From contig JBQTIR010000019.1 in the NCBI GenBank assembly GCA_052387905.1, positions 1 to 56,175 on the forward strand: 56,175 nucleotides of DNA, in the 5' to 3' direction. The notes beneath the pieces are model-generated. The model worked only from the letters and a program-made list of their open reading frames with translations, was not told where the DNA came from and made no database searches. Shown here one piece after another: positions 49,630 through 56,175 of this stretch. Source of the stretch: JBQTII01 sp052387905 (GTDB lineage: Bacteria; Actinomycetota; Actinomycetes; Sporichthyales; Sporichthyaceae). A program made the position numbers and the translations under genes. Position 1 is the first letter of the stretch. Every line of letters begins with the position of its first letter.

Positions 49630-49651
49630 GACCACAAGTGATGACGTCCCC
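49630..49651 (-). repeat. Right copy of the 22-bp perfect inverted repeat
   Basis: Exact reverse complement of 48341-48362; it ends in GTGATGACGTCCCC. It lies 64 bases after the AbiEi/DUF559-like stop and 40 bases beyond the end of the Crp-type gene that converges from the right. Confidence 0.9.
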
Positions 49652-49691
49652 ACGAGAATGCCTCCGGACGCTGCCAACGATCTCGGCATCC

Positions 49692-50378
49692 TCAGCGAGT
49701 AGCGCGGCGGCGGATTTGCTCGAGGTCGTGCACGGTGATGTCCGCGCCCTGATTCTCGATCCAGCCCAGACGGCGCAGGGAACGCAGGGCCTTGACCACT
49801 GCCTCGCGGGATAGCCCCGTCCACGCGGCCAGATCTGCCTGGGTCAGCGGCGAGTGGATGAGCACCGTGCTGCCCTCGGCCCGGCCGTACCGGTCCGCCA
49901 TCTCCACGAGCCGGGCACACACCCGGCCCAGGGCGTCGCCGGCGCCGAACTCCAATTGGTGGCGCACCTGCTGGCGCAGACGGCCGATGGTCTCGACCAG
50001 GACCCCGGAGCGCACCTCGGGGTGGCGATCGAGGAACGCCCGGAACTCGCCGGCGGGGATGGTCAGCACCTCGACGTCGGCCAGGGCGATCACCGTGGCC
50101 GATCGCGGGTTGCCGTCGATCACCGACCACTCCCCCACCAACGTGCCGGCGGAGAACACGTCGAGGACGACGTCGCGCCCGTCGGCGGAGGCGACCATGA
50201 CCTTCAGGTCCCCGCTCATCAGGACCATCGCCTCGTGGGCGACATCGCCCTCGAGGAAGAGCACGGCACCGGCCGGGTAGCGACGTCGCGTCCCCGACGC
50301 CGTCAGTTCGCGGGCGAGTTCGGTGCCGACCCGGTCCAGGAAGCCGACCGGCACCACGGCGCTGTCCACCTGCTCCAT
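49692..50378 (-). CDS. Crp/Fnr-family transcriptional regulator
   Basis: 228 residues. Residues about 15-135 form a cyclic-nucleotide-type beta barrel (RRYPAGAVLFLEGDVAHEAMVLMSGDLKVMV, VFSAGTLVGEWSVIDGNPRSATVIALADVEVLTIP), then a dimer helix and the winged helix-turn-helix LTQADLAAWTGLSREAVVKALRSLRRLGWIEN near 175-205. No Cys for an iron-sulfur cluster, so not a classical Fnr; cyclic-AMP contact residues could not be confirmed. A GACAAT hexamer lies six bases before the ATG. It is followed upstream by a second, HTH-less barrel protein. Confidence 0.92.
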   Translation of the reverse strand: MEQVDSAVVPVGFLDRVGTELARELTASGTRRRYPAGAVLFLEGDVAHEAMVLMSGDLKVMVASADGRDVVLDVFSAGTLVGEWSVIDGNPRSATVIALADVEVLTIPAGEFRAFLDRHPEVRSGVLVETIGRLRQQVRHQLEFGAGDALGRVCARLVEMADRYGRAEGSTVLIHSPLTQADLAAWTGLSREAVVKALRSLRRLGWIENQGADITVHDLEQIRRRATR

Positions 50379-50462
50379 GCATCCATTGTCACCGCGTCAC
50401 GGTGACCCCAGCGGCGAACCGCGTGTGTCGATGCGAACAACGCCCGTGTCCGCCGCGCGCGG

Positions 50463-50903
50463 CTAGACGCGCGCGGTGGACCGCGCCGTGTGGCCGTGAT
50501 CACGCTGGCGGACCGCGAGCAGGGAGTTCACCGCGTCGGCGACCTGCGGCACGCAGTCGATGATCGTCGCGAACTCCGCAGGCGTCATCACCAGCACCCG
50601 GACGGCCGTGTCCGCAATCACAGTGGCATTGCGGTACTTCCCGCCGACCAATGCCATTTCCCCGATGACTGCGCCGGGCCCGAGCACGGCGATCGGGGTG
50701 CCGGCGACGCTGACGGTCACGGTGCCTTCGACGAGTACGAATGCTTCCTGCCCGATCGCCCCCTCCCGGCACAACACGCTGGCCGCAGGCAACGTGGTCT
50801 CGGTGCTCATCGAGGCAATGCGCACCAACTGGCGGCGGTCCAGGCCGGCGAACAACCCGATGTCGGCGAGCAGGTCCAGACGCAGATCACGCTTGGAGTT
50901 CAC
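50463..50903 (-). CDS. Stand-alone cyclic-nucleotide-binding-domain protein
   Basis: 146 residues from the GTG at 50903 (GGAG six bases upstream). It contains only a Crp-like beta barrel (LFAGLDRRQLVRIASMSTETTLPAASVLCREGAIGQEAFVLVEGTVTVSV, LGPGAVIGEMALVGGKYRNATVIADTAVRVLVM) and a short C-terminal helix, with no DNA-binding domain. The GEMALVGG...NATV stretch corresponds to the phosphate-binding cassette, but with R-A replaced by N-A. It may modulate the adjacent Crp-type regulator or act as a sensor for another partner. Confidence 0.87.
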   Translation of the reverse strand: MNSKRDLRLDLLADIGLFAGLDRRQLVRIASMSTETTLPAASVLCREGAIGQEAFVLVEGTVTVSVAGTPIAVLGPGAVIGEMALVGGKYRNATVIADTAVRVLVMTPAEFATIIDCVPQVADAVNSLLAVRQRDHGHTARSTARV

Positions 50904-51016
50904 GGTGTGCTCCTTGCAGAAGCAGTTGGGCTGCCCGCGTTGTGGACTGCGGGCCACCCGTCGCGAGCGGTCTGCTCTCGACCGTTCCAGCCTCGCAATC
51001 CGGACAGGTGAACGCT

Positions 51017-51030
51017 GGGTCCCGGGACCC
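51017..51030. promoter_or_regulatory. 14-bp perfect palindrome before panB
   Basis: GGGTCCCGGGACCC lies between the barrel protein and panB, followed within 40 bases by CTGGGTAC and another GGGTACCC palindrome. These may be operator sites for the neighbouring regulators, or GC-rich hairpins in the panB leader. Confidence 0.35.
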
Positions 51031-51138
51031 TGAGAGCTGGGTACTTGTGCTCAGCTCCCTGGGTACCCGGCAGCGCTACGCTGGAGGTGCCCGGTGACCT
51101 CATCCGGAGGCCTCGAGGCATGCTGACGAGGAGTCACC

Positions 51139-52017
51139 ATGGCCCCCACCACGCCCGACAGCGCCCATTCTCTTCGGCCCGCGGACGAGTCCACCCCTGT
51201 CTACGGCACCCTGCCGCCCGCCAAGCGCGTACGCATTCCCGCGCTGGCGGCGATGAAGGCCCGCGGTGAACGCTGGCCGATGCTCACCGCCTATGACATG
51301 TACACCGCGTCGATCTTCGACGACGCCGGGATCCCGGTGCTGCTGGTCGGGGACAGCGCCGCCAACAACGTCTACGGCTACGAGACCACCGTCCCGGTGA
51401 CGGTCGACGAACTGCTCCCGTTGTGCCGCGCCGTGGTCAATGCCAGCAAGCGGGCCCTCGTCGTCGGAGACCTGCCCTTCGGGTCCTACCAGGTCTCACC
51501 GAACCAGGCACTGGAGACCTCGATCCGCTTCATGAAGGAGGGCGGCGCGCACGCCGTCAAATTGGAGGGCGGGGTACGGGTCGCCGCACAGATCAAGGCG
51601 ATCGTCGACGCCGGAGTCCCGGTGATGGCACATATCGGCTTCACCCCGCAGAGCGAGCACGGCCTCGGCGGCTACAAGGTCCAGGGTCGCGGTGAGGGCG
51701 CCGAGCAGGTCCTCGCCGACGCCCACGCCGTGCAGGAGGCCGGCGCGTTCGCCGTCGTGCTGGAGATGGTGCCCGCCGAGGTCGCCAAGGCGGCCACCGC
51801 CGAGCTCGCGATCCCGACCATCGGGATCGGCGCCGGGCCGGACTGCGACGCCCAGGTCCTCGTCTGGCAGGACATGGCCGGGCTGAGGGAGGGTCAGGTC
51901 CCGCGCTTCGTCAAGCGGTACGCCGATCTGCGGACCGTGCTCACCGAGGCAGCGCGGGCCTACGCCGCCGATGTGGTGGGCGGCACGTTCCCCGCCGAGG
52001 AACACAGTTTCCACTAG
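51139..52017 (+). CDS. panB: 3-methyl-2-oxobutanoate hydroxymethyltransferase
   Basis: 292 residues. PanB transfers a hydroxymethyl group from methylene-tetrahydrofolate to 2-oxoisovalerate, the first step to pantothenate. Motifs: RWPMLTAYDMYTASIFDDAGIPVLLVGDSAANNVYGYETTVPVT (metal-binding Asp), VVGDLPFGSYQVSPNQA, KLEGGVRVAAQIKAIVDAGVPVMAHIGFTPQSEHGLGGYKVQGR and VPAEVAKAATAELAIPTIGIGAG. GAGGAG precedes the ATG. panC and panD are not in the window. Confidence 0.96.
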   Translation: MAPTTPDSAHSLRPADESTPVYGTLPPAKRVRIPALAAMKARGERWPMLTAYDMYTASIFDDAGIPVLLVGDSAANNVYGYETTVPVTVDELLPLCRAVVNASKRALVVGDLPFGSYQVSPNQALETSIRFMKEGGAHAVKLEGGVRVAAQIKAIVDAGVPVMAHIGFTPQSEHGLGGYKVQGRGEGAEQVLADAHAVQEAGAFAVVLEMVPAEVAKAATAELAIPTIGIGAGPDCDAQVLVWQDMAGLREGQVPRFVKRYADLRTVLTEAARAYAADVVGGTFPAEEHSFH

Positions 52018-52020
52018 GAA

Positions 52021-52830
52021 TCAGGTAGCGGGCGCCCAGTCCTGGCCGGGGCGCGCTGCCGCCAGCTGGGCGGTGAGGTCGGCGCGAGCGGTGGCCATCG
52101 AGGGGCCGTACCAGGTGAGCAGGCGCCCGGAAACCAGTGCGACGTCGAGGTCGGCGAAGGCCTCGGGCCCATCTGACGCGGTGAACAGGTACGGCTCGTC
52201 CGGCAGCACGATCAGCTCGGCACCGCGGGCGCGCAGCTCGTCCGGGTCGACTTTCGGGTAGCGGGCAAACTCGTCGGTCGGCACTTCGTTGACCACGTTG
52301 TCGTAGCCCAGGCGCGCCAGCAGGTCGGTGGTGAAGGTGTCCGCTCCGGCGACCATCCACGGCTTGCGCCAGATCGGGACCGCGATCCGACGGCGCACCG
52401 CCGGGGCAGGGGCGGACCAGGCCTGCTCCGCGTCGAGCAGCCACGGAGGGCGGCCCAGCCCGCAGGCCTCGAGCATGCGCGCGAGCGAGGCCAGCGCGCC
52501 CTCGACCTCGCGGATGTCGCAGATCCAGACCGCCAGGCCTGCGGCGCGCAACAGATCCAGATCCGGGCGCCGGTTCTCCTCGACCGCGGCGAGCACGAGG
52601 TCGGGGGCCAGGGCGATGATCGCCTCGACGTCGGGATTCTTCGTCCCGCGGATCCGCGCGCAGTTCAGCGCAGGGGGGTGGGTACACCAGTCGGTGACCG
52701 CCACCAGCAGGTCCGGGTGGGTCACCCCGATCGCCTCGGTCAGCGACGGCACCAACGACACGATGCGGGTGATCTGGCCAGGAACCTCGACCGCGGCCCC
52801 GGTGTCGTCGAAAATTCGCCGCGTCGTCAC
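52021..52830 (-). CDS. BtuF-like metal-receptor-fold protein without signal peptide
   Basis: 269 residues. The N-terminal RIVSLVPSLTEAIGVTHPDLLVAVTDWCTHPP, then KNPDVEAIIALAPDLVLAAVEENRRPDLDLLRAAGL and a second lobe with YDNVVNEVPTDEFARYPKVDPDELRARGAELIVLPDEPYLF, follow the helical-backbone receptor fold of BtuF-type cobalamin and siderophore binders. There is no signal peptide or lipobox, so it is probably cytoplasmic, which is common for this actinobacterial subgroup. No ABC transporter is adjacent. A cobalamin-related role is plausible given cobUTS in the window but not shown. Confidence 0.8.
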   Translation of the reverse strand: MTTRRIFDDTGAAVEVPGQITRIVSLVPSLTEAIGVTHPDLLVAVTDWCTHPPALNCARIRGTKNPDVEAIIALAPDLVLAAVEENRRPDLDLLRAAGLAVWICDIREVEGALASLARMLEACGLGRPPWLLDAEQAWSAPAPAVRRRIAVPIWRKPWMVAGADTFTTDLLARLGYDNVVNEVPTDEFARYPKVDPDELRARGAELIVLPDEPYLFTASDGPEAFADLDVALVSGRLLTWYGPSMATARADLTAQLAAARPGQDWAPAT

Positions 52831-52836
52831 CCGACC

Positions 52837-52842
52837 TAGACT
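52837..52842 (+). promoter_or_regulatory. Probable -10 element (TAGACT) for map
   Basis: TAGACT ends six bases before the map ATG, identical to the hexamer before lipB, and no Shine-Dalgarno is present. Confidence 0.45.
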
Positions 52843-52848
52843 GCCACC

Positions 52849-53718
52849 ATGGCCTCTTCCACTGTCCTGGACCCGTCCGTGCTACCCGGGGTGCTCTCCC
52901 CGCTGCGCGAGGTGCCCGCGCACATCGAACGCCCGCCCTATGTCGGGCTCGCGGCGCCGGAGCCGTTTCGGGGCAGCGAGGTCAAGGACGCCGACACCAT
53001 CGCGCGGATGCGGATCGCCGGCCAGATCGCCGCGCGCGCCCTGGTCGAGGTCTCGACCCACATCCGGCCGGGGATCACCACAGACGAACTCGACCGCATC
53101 GGCCACGAGTTCCTCTGTGACCACGGCGCCTACCCCTCACCGCTGCAGTATCGCTACTTCCCCAAGTCGCTGTGCACCTCGGTCAACGAGGTCATCTGCC
53201 ACGGGATCCCGGACTCGCGTGAGCTCACCGAGGGCGACATCGTCAACATCGACATCACGGCCTACATCGGCGGGGTGCACGGCGACACCGATGCGACCTA
53301 CCCGGTCGGGGAGATCGATGAGGAATCCCGGCTGCTCGTTGAACGCACTCAGGAGTCGCTGCGGCGGGCGATCAACGCCGTCAAGCCGGGCCGGGAGATC
53401 AACGTGATCGGCCGGGTCATCGAAAGCTATGCCAAGCGCTTCGGCTACGGCGTGGTGCGCGACTTCACCGGGCACGGGATCGGGACCGCGTTCCACTCCG
53501 GGCTGGTGGTGCCGCACTACGACACCACCGACTACAGCACCGTGATGGAACCGGGTATGACGTTCACGATCGAACCGATGCTGACGCTGGGCACGATCGA
53601 CTACGACACCTGGGACGACGACTGGACGATCGTCACCAAGGACCGCAAGCGTTCCGCGCAGTTCGAGCACACGCTACTGGTGACCGATACCGGCGCGGAG
53701 ATCCTCACCCTGCCCTGA
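52849..53718 (+). CDS. map: Methionine aminopeptidase, type I
   Basis: 289 residues, with the longer N-terminus (about 1-40, HIERPPYVGLAAPEPF) seen in one of the actinobacterial Map paralogues; it contains the PPYVG SH3-like motif. It removes N-terminal Met from new proteins. The five metal ligands are present in DITAYIGGVHGDTDATYPVG (two Asp), GHGIGTAFH (His), FTIEPM (Glu) and QFEHTLLVTDTGAE (Glu). The transcript is probably leaderless. It is divergent from the BtuF-like gene with 18 bases between starts. Confidence 0.96.
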   Translation: MASSTVLDPSVLPGVLSPLREVPAHIERPPYVGLAAPEPFRGSEVKDADTIARMRIAGQIAARALVEVSTHIRPGITTDELDRIGHEFLCDHGAYPSPLQYRYFPKSLCTSVNEVICHGIPDSRELTEGDIVNIDITAYIGGVHGDTDATYPVGEIDEESRLLVERTQESLRRAINAVKPGREINVIGRVIESYAKRFGYGVVRDFTGHGIGTAFHSGLVVPHYDTTDYSTVMEPGMTFTIEPMLTLGTIDYDTWDDDWTIVTKDRKRSAQFEHTLLVTDTGAEILTLP

Positions 53719-53739
53719 ACAGCGTCGGATGCGTACGGC

Positions 53740-54609
53740 TCAGTCGCTGGACGTGGCCTTCGCGACCTTGGGACGGGCGCTCTTGAGCGCCTGCGTGGTG
53801 TCGCTGCCGACGAACTCGAACGCGTTCATCACGCGCTCCTCACCGGCCGACATCTTCGGGGCCTGCAGCAGCTGGCTGGCGATCTGCACACCGCTGTCGT
53901 TGAGGGCCTCGACCAGGATCTCGAACGAGCGGGTCTCCCCGGACTTGTTGACCAGGAACACCGGCCAGAACCGGGTCGGGGCGCCGATCGCGTCGACCCC
54001 GGTGGTGAAGGTGCCGAAGCGGACGTCGACGTCCTGGGACAGCACCAGGGCGGTTCCACTCTCGGAGGCCTTGATCCGGTCGTCGCGGGACTGCTTCATG
54101 CCCCACAACGTGCTGGCGACCACGGCGATGATCGCCAGGATCGCGACCAGGCGCCCGATCCGGATCAGGCGCAGGTCGCGCACGGCCCGGCCGTGCAGGC
54201 GCACCTTGGCGGTCGGGTCCACGCGGGAGAACTCGCGGGCGGCCAGGATCACCGCGACCAGGGCGAAGCCGGCGGCCAGGTATTTGATCAGCGGAACGAC
54301 CGAGAGCACCAGCGCGATGACGCCGAGGAACAGAATCGCGGCCGGGACGTCGACGCCCTCGCGCTCGCCTTCCTCGTCCTGCTCGGGCGCGTCGTAGCCG
54401 CGCAGGCGGTCGTAGCCGCCCTTGGGGTTCGCGATGCGCGGGGCGGGCTTGCGGCGCAGCCCGTACCACGCGCGCTTGCCCCGCTCGGGCAGCATCCAGT
54501 CCGGCAGGTCGTCGAAGGACCCGGCTGGTCGTCCAGCGCGGGTGTCGGTACGGGTCGAGCCGTGCTCGGACCCGGATTCGTCGGATCGCTTGCCGCGCGA
54601 GCTGAGCAT
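53740..54609 (-). CDS. Membrane protein with soluble C-terminal domain, unknown
   Basis: 289 residues. A hydrophilic N-terminus of about 90 residues (acidic, with PERGKRAWYGLRRKPAPR) is followed by two close hydrophobic helices (about 90-122), a basic loop, a third helix (about 150-168) and an extracytoplasmic domain (SGTALVLSQDVDVRFGTFTTG through SFEILVEALNDSGVQIAS). The last part reads like a beta-rich domain describing secreted or envelope binding; a similar design occurs in the next gene at 54786. No family name is recognised. Shine-Dalgarno GGGGGAAGGG is 12 bases upstream. Confidence 0.65.
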   Translation of the reverse strand: MLSSRGKRSDESGSEHGSTRTDTRAGRPAGSFDDLPDWMLPERGKRAWYGLRRKPAPRIANPKGGYDRLRGYDAPEQDEEGEREGVDVPAAILFLGVIALVLSVVPLIKYLAAGFALVAVILAAREFSRVDPTAKVRLHGRAVRDLRLIRIGRLVAILAIIAVVASTLWGMKQSRDDRIKASESGTALVLSQDVDVRFGTFTTGVDAIGAPTRFWPVFLVNKSGETRSFEILVEALNDSGVQIASQLLQAPKMSAGEERVMNAFEFVGSDTTQALKSARPKVAKATSSD

Positions 54610-54785
54610 GATGAGCGAGGTCCCTTCCCCCTGGACTGACCTTCAGAGTGCGCCTTGGGCCACCGTTCGCGCATCGGCCCTTGAGGTGATTTGACCGAAC
54701 GGGCGTATCACCGTGACCCAATCGCCTCGAGATCGGCGACGAAGCTCACGATTTGGGTGGATGTGGGTGCTATTGCCTGATTGGG

Positions 54786-55472
54786 CTAGTAGGCCTCGGC
54801 CCGGATGACGGTGAACTTGGCGCCCTTGAGTTGCGACGCGAACGTGTCGGACAGGATCGAGAAGACCGCGACGTTGGCCGAGCGCCCCGGTTCGAGCACC
54901 GGCACCAGGACCGAGTCCGTGGTGATGCGCTTGTTGCCGACGACGGTGAGCGCCTCGAACTCCAGCTCGTAGGAACGGGCCTGCGAGGCGAGGTTGGTGA
55001 CCGTCACCGCAAGGGCGCTGCGGGTAATCCCGGAGGCATCCAGTTCGGTGCTCAGCTTGCCGATCTCGACCTTCGCCTGACGCAGGACATCAGCGGTGGA
55101 CTGCGCTGGCGTGGGCGCCACGACCCCGATGGGGCCGCCCGCCGCGCCGGTCGCGCCGGCCGCGCCGAACGCGATCTGCGAGGTCACGAGACCGACGCCG
55201 GCCAGCACAGCCAGCGCGATGGCGACCCAGGCCGAGTCGCGGCGGGCGCCGATGACCGAACGGTGCTGGCCGAGCATCGAGATCCCCATCAGCAGGCCGG
55301 CCGTGGCCAGGGCCAAGCCGACCGGACGCAGTCCCGGGACCACCGCACAGACGACGGCAGCCGCGCCGGCGCCGGTCGCGAGCGCGCCGAGCCGGTTGTC
55401 CCGGCGCAGCACGCGCACGGGCGAGTCGGGGCGAGCGATCCGAGGCGTCGGGTAGACCTCGAGGACGGACAT
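54786..55472 (-). CDS. Membrane protein with soluble C-terminal domain, unknown
   Basis: 228 residues. A short N-terminus (MSVLEVYPTPRIARPDSPVRVLRRDNRLG), then three hydrophobic helices (about 30-100), an Ala/Gly-rich stretch and an extracytoplasmic domain with LAVTVTNLASQARSYELEFEALTVVGNKRITTDSVLVPVLEPGRSANVAVF. The VTVTN..S..YELEFEA pattern resembles the C-terminal domain of the neighbouring gene at 53740, so the two probably arose by duplication and may act together at the envelope. GGAGGGAAAG precedes the ATG. Function unknown. Confidence 0.65.
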   Translation of the reverse strand: MSVLEVYPTPRIARPDSPVRVLRRDNRLGALATGAGAAAVVCAVVPGLRPVGLALATAGLLMGISMLGQHRSVIGARRDSAWVAIALAVLAGVGLVTSQIAFGAAGATGAAGGPIGVVAPTPAQSTADVLRQAKVEIGKLSTELDASGITRSALAVTVTNLASQARSYELEFEALTVVGNKRITTDSVLVPVLEPGRSANVAVFSILSDTFASQLKGAKFTVIRAEAY

Positions 55473-55699
55473 GGGGCGCTTTCCCTCCGGATGCGGTGAA
55501 GATCAACTGGCGCTAGGACGCAGCGCAGCCCCCCGGGGTTCACCCGCGTCGCCGTAGCTTTTTCAAACCATCCGAACGGCTGATGCCGACCTCGCCGAAT
55601 GGCCAGAATGTCCGGCCGGGTGAAACCGCGCGGGCCTCGTCGAGGTCTGAGGGCCAACTTCGCGGGATGGCCGCCGGAGGGGTCGAAGAGGAGCAGGAC

Positions 55700-55921
55700 A
55701 TGAGCGGCACACAGTGGTTCGTCTACCCGGTCGAGAACGGCGTCGAGCTGGTCATCGACTCCCGCGACGGTGACGTCTACGACGCCGCCCTGGCCGCCTT
55801 CGTCACCGAGTACAGCGACTTCAACATCGCCGCGGAGTACTCGGTCCGCGGCGGCGAGGTCATCCACTTCGTGCCGGCGCCCGTCGACGCCGACGTCCCG
55901 TCCCGCGCCGACGCCCGCTGA
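55700..55921 (+). CDS. Small conserved-looking protein, unknown
   Basis: 73 residues from the ATG at 55700, with GAGGAG seven bases upstream: MSGTQWFVYPVENGVELVIDS, DAALAAFVTEYSDFNIAAEYSVRGGEVIHFVPAP. Mixed hydrophobic and acidic strands and helices, no membrane segment and no Cys. Frame and composition are more protein-like than chance, and the Shine-Dalgarno is good, but no family is recognised. An earlier ATG at 55667 in the same frame would add 11 residues. Confidence 0.6.
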   Translation: MSGTQWFVYPVENGVELVIDSRDGDVYDAALAAFVTEYSDFNIAAEYSVRGGEVIHFVPAPVDADVPSRADAR

Positions 55922-56086
55922 CTGCGCGTGCGGCGAGGTCATCCGTGGGCTCCTGTTCTCGCCCACTTGTCGGCTGACGAACGCGCGAGCTGAACAGTTA
56001 CCGATCACGTATCAGCGCGTTGTCCACAACCCGCCCGATCGCTGTAGCCGATGCTCCTATTCATCGTCAAGGGCCCAGACGGAGTT

Positions 56087-56175
56087 CTATGGGCTCAGCA
56101 AGGGATAGACCTCGCGGGCGACGTAGCGCTTGAGGCAGCGCATGATTTCGGGTTTGGACAGGCCCTGCTGGGTTC
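56087..56175 (-). mobile_element. IS110-like transposase, C-terminal end (partial)
   Basis: The minus strand entering from the right edge reads TQQGLSKPEIMRCLKRYVAREVYPLLSP and then stops at 56087. The RCLKRYVARE motif is the typical C-terminal end of IS110-family transposases (DEDD-type, no terminal inverted repeats). The rest of the gene lies outside the window, so an intact insertion sequence cannot be confirmed. Confidence 0.65.

Noticed and set aside
1..56175. tRNA, rRNA or other structured RNA genes
   Set aside because: Intergenic gaps were read on both strands for cloverleaf-like or rRNA signatures and none was convincing; a covariance-model search was not possible here.

Overview
This is a gene-dense, very GC-rich stretch of an actinobacterial chromosome. 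The evidence is a bcc-aa3 type respiratory locus (end of qcrB, then ctaC-ctaD-ctaF), actinobacteria-specific families (DUF3043, DUF4191, PspAA/PspAB, actinobacterial CtaF) and a core gene order close to the one known between ctaC and panB in Mycobacterium tuberculosis and Streptomyces. The species cannot be named from sequence alone. No tRNA, rRNA or CRISPR array was seen, and no gene-free stretch exceeds 300 bases; the longest, 30164-30436, holds a GlnR-type operator.

Layout. 1-4466: qcrB end, a MerR/B12-like regulator, and ctaC-ctaD-ctaF on the minus strand. 4560-5977: a cysteine desulfurase overlapping a TusA-like sulfur carrier. 5985-12465: DUF2079 membrane protein, aat, an adenosine-kinase-like PfkB kinase, a small 59-residue ORF ended by a strong hairpin, an ErpA/IscA-type protein, glycerate kinase and quinolinate synthase. 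12526-16310: a SIS protein, then the phage-shock set pspA, pspAA, htpX, pspAB. 16443-22676: DUF3043, late cobalamin genes cobU-cobT-cobS, gcvT, pepA. 22862-29666: lipoate block with lpd, the 2-oxoacid dehydrogenase E2, a TIGR01777 epimerase, lipB, lipA and DUF4191. 30437-31861: glnA under a probable GlnR box.

Between the glnA and glnE genes, which are close neighbours in M. tuberculosis, lies about 10 kb of accessory DNA (31.9-42.0 kb): a zeta-type toxin/antitoxin pair, a bacterial RNA-repair operon (RlaP-type nucleotidyltransferase, Hen1, Pnkp) with an unknown small ORF in front, a DUF6226-like protein, an AhpD-like enzyme, an alpha/beta hydrolase, a Doc-type toxin/antitoxin pair and a lipoprotein made of two copies of an unknown domain. 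The core then resumes with glnE, glnA2, nadE, panB and map. A second accessory unit, an AbiEi/DUF559-like gene bracketed by a perfect 22-bp inverted repeat, sits after nadE. The window ends in the C-terminus of an IS110-like transposase.

Themes. Nitrogen: glnA, glnA2, the adenylyltransferase GlnE and the GlnR site. Lipoate: LipB makes and LipA sulfurates the cofactor carried by E2 and GcvH and reoxidised by Lpd. Cobalamin: cobUTS, a BtuF-like protein and a B12-domain regulator.

The main unexpected signals are: (1) a 50-bp near-perfect palindrome present three times; (2) a GCGAGCGAG-rich repeat inserted in frame in both lipA and hen1; (3) the inverted-repeat cassette around the AbiEi/DUF559 gene; (4) a CobT whose usual catalytic Glu looks replaced by Gln; (5) many genes with no Shine-Dalgarno but a TANNNT hexamer 6-7 bases before the start codon, suggesting leaderless transcripts.
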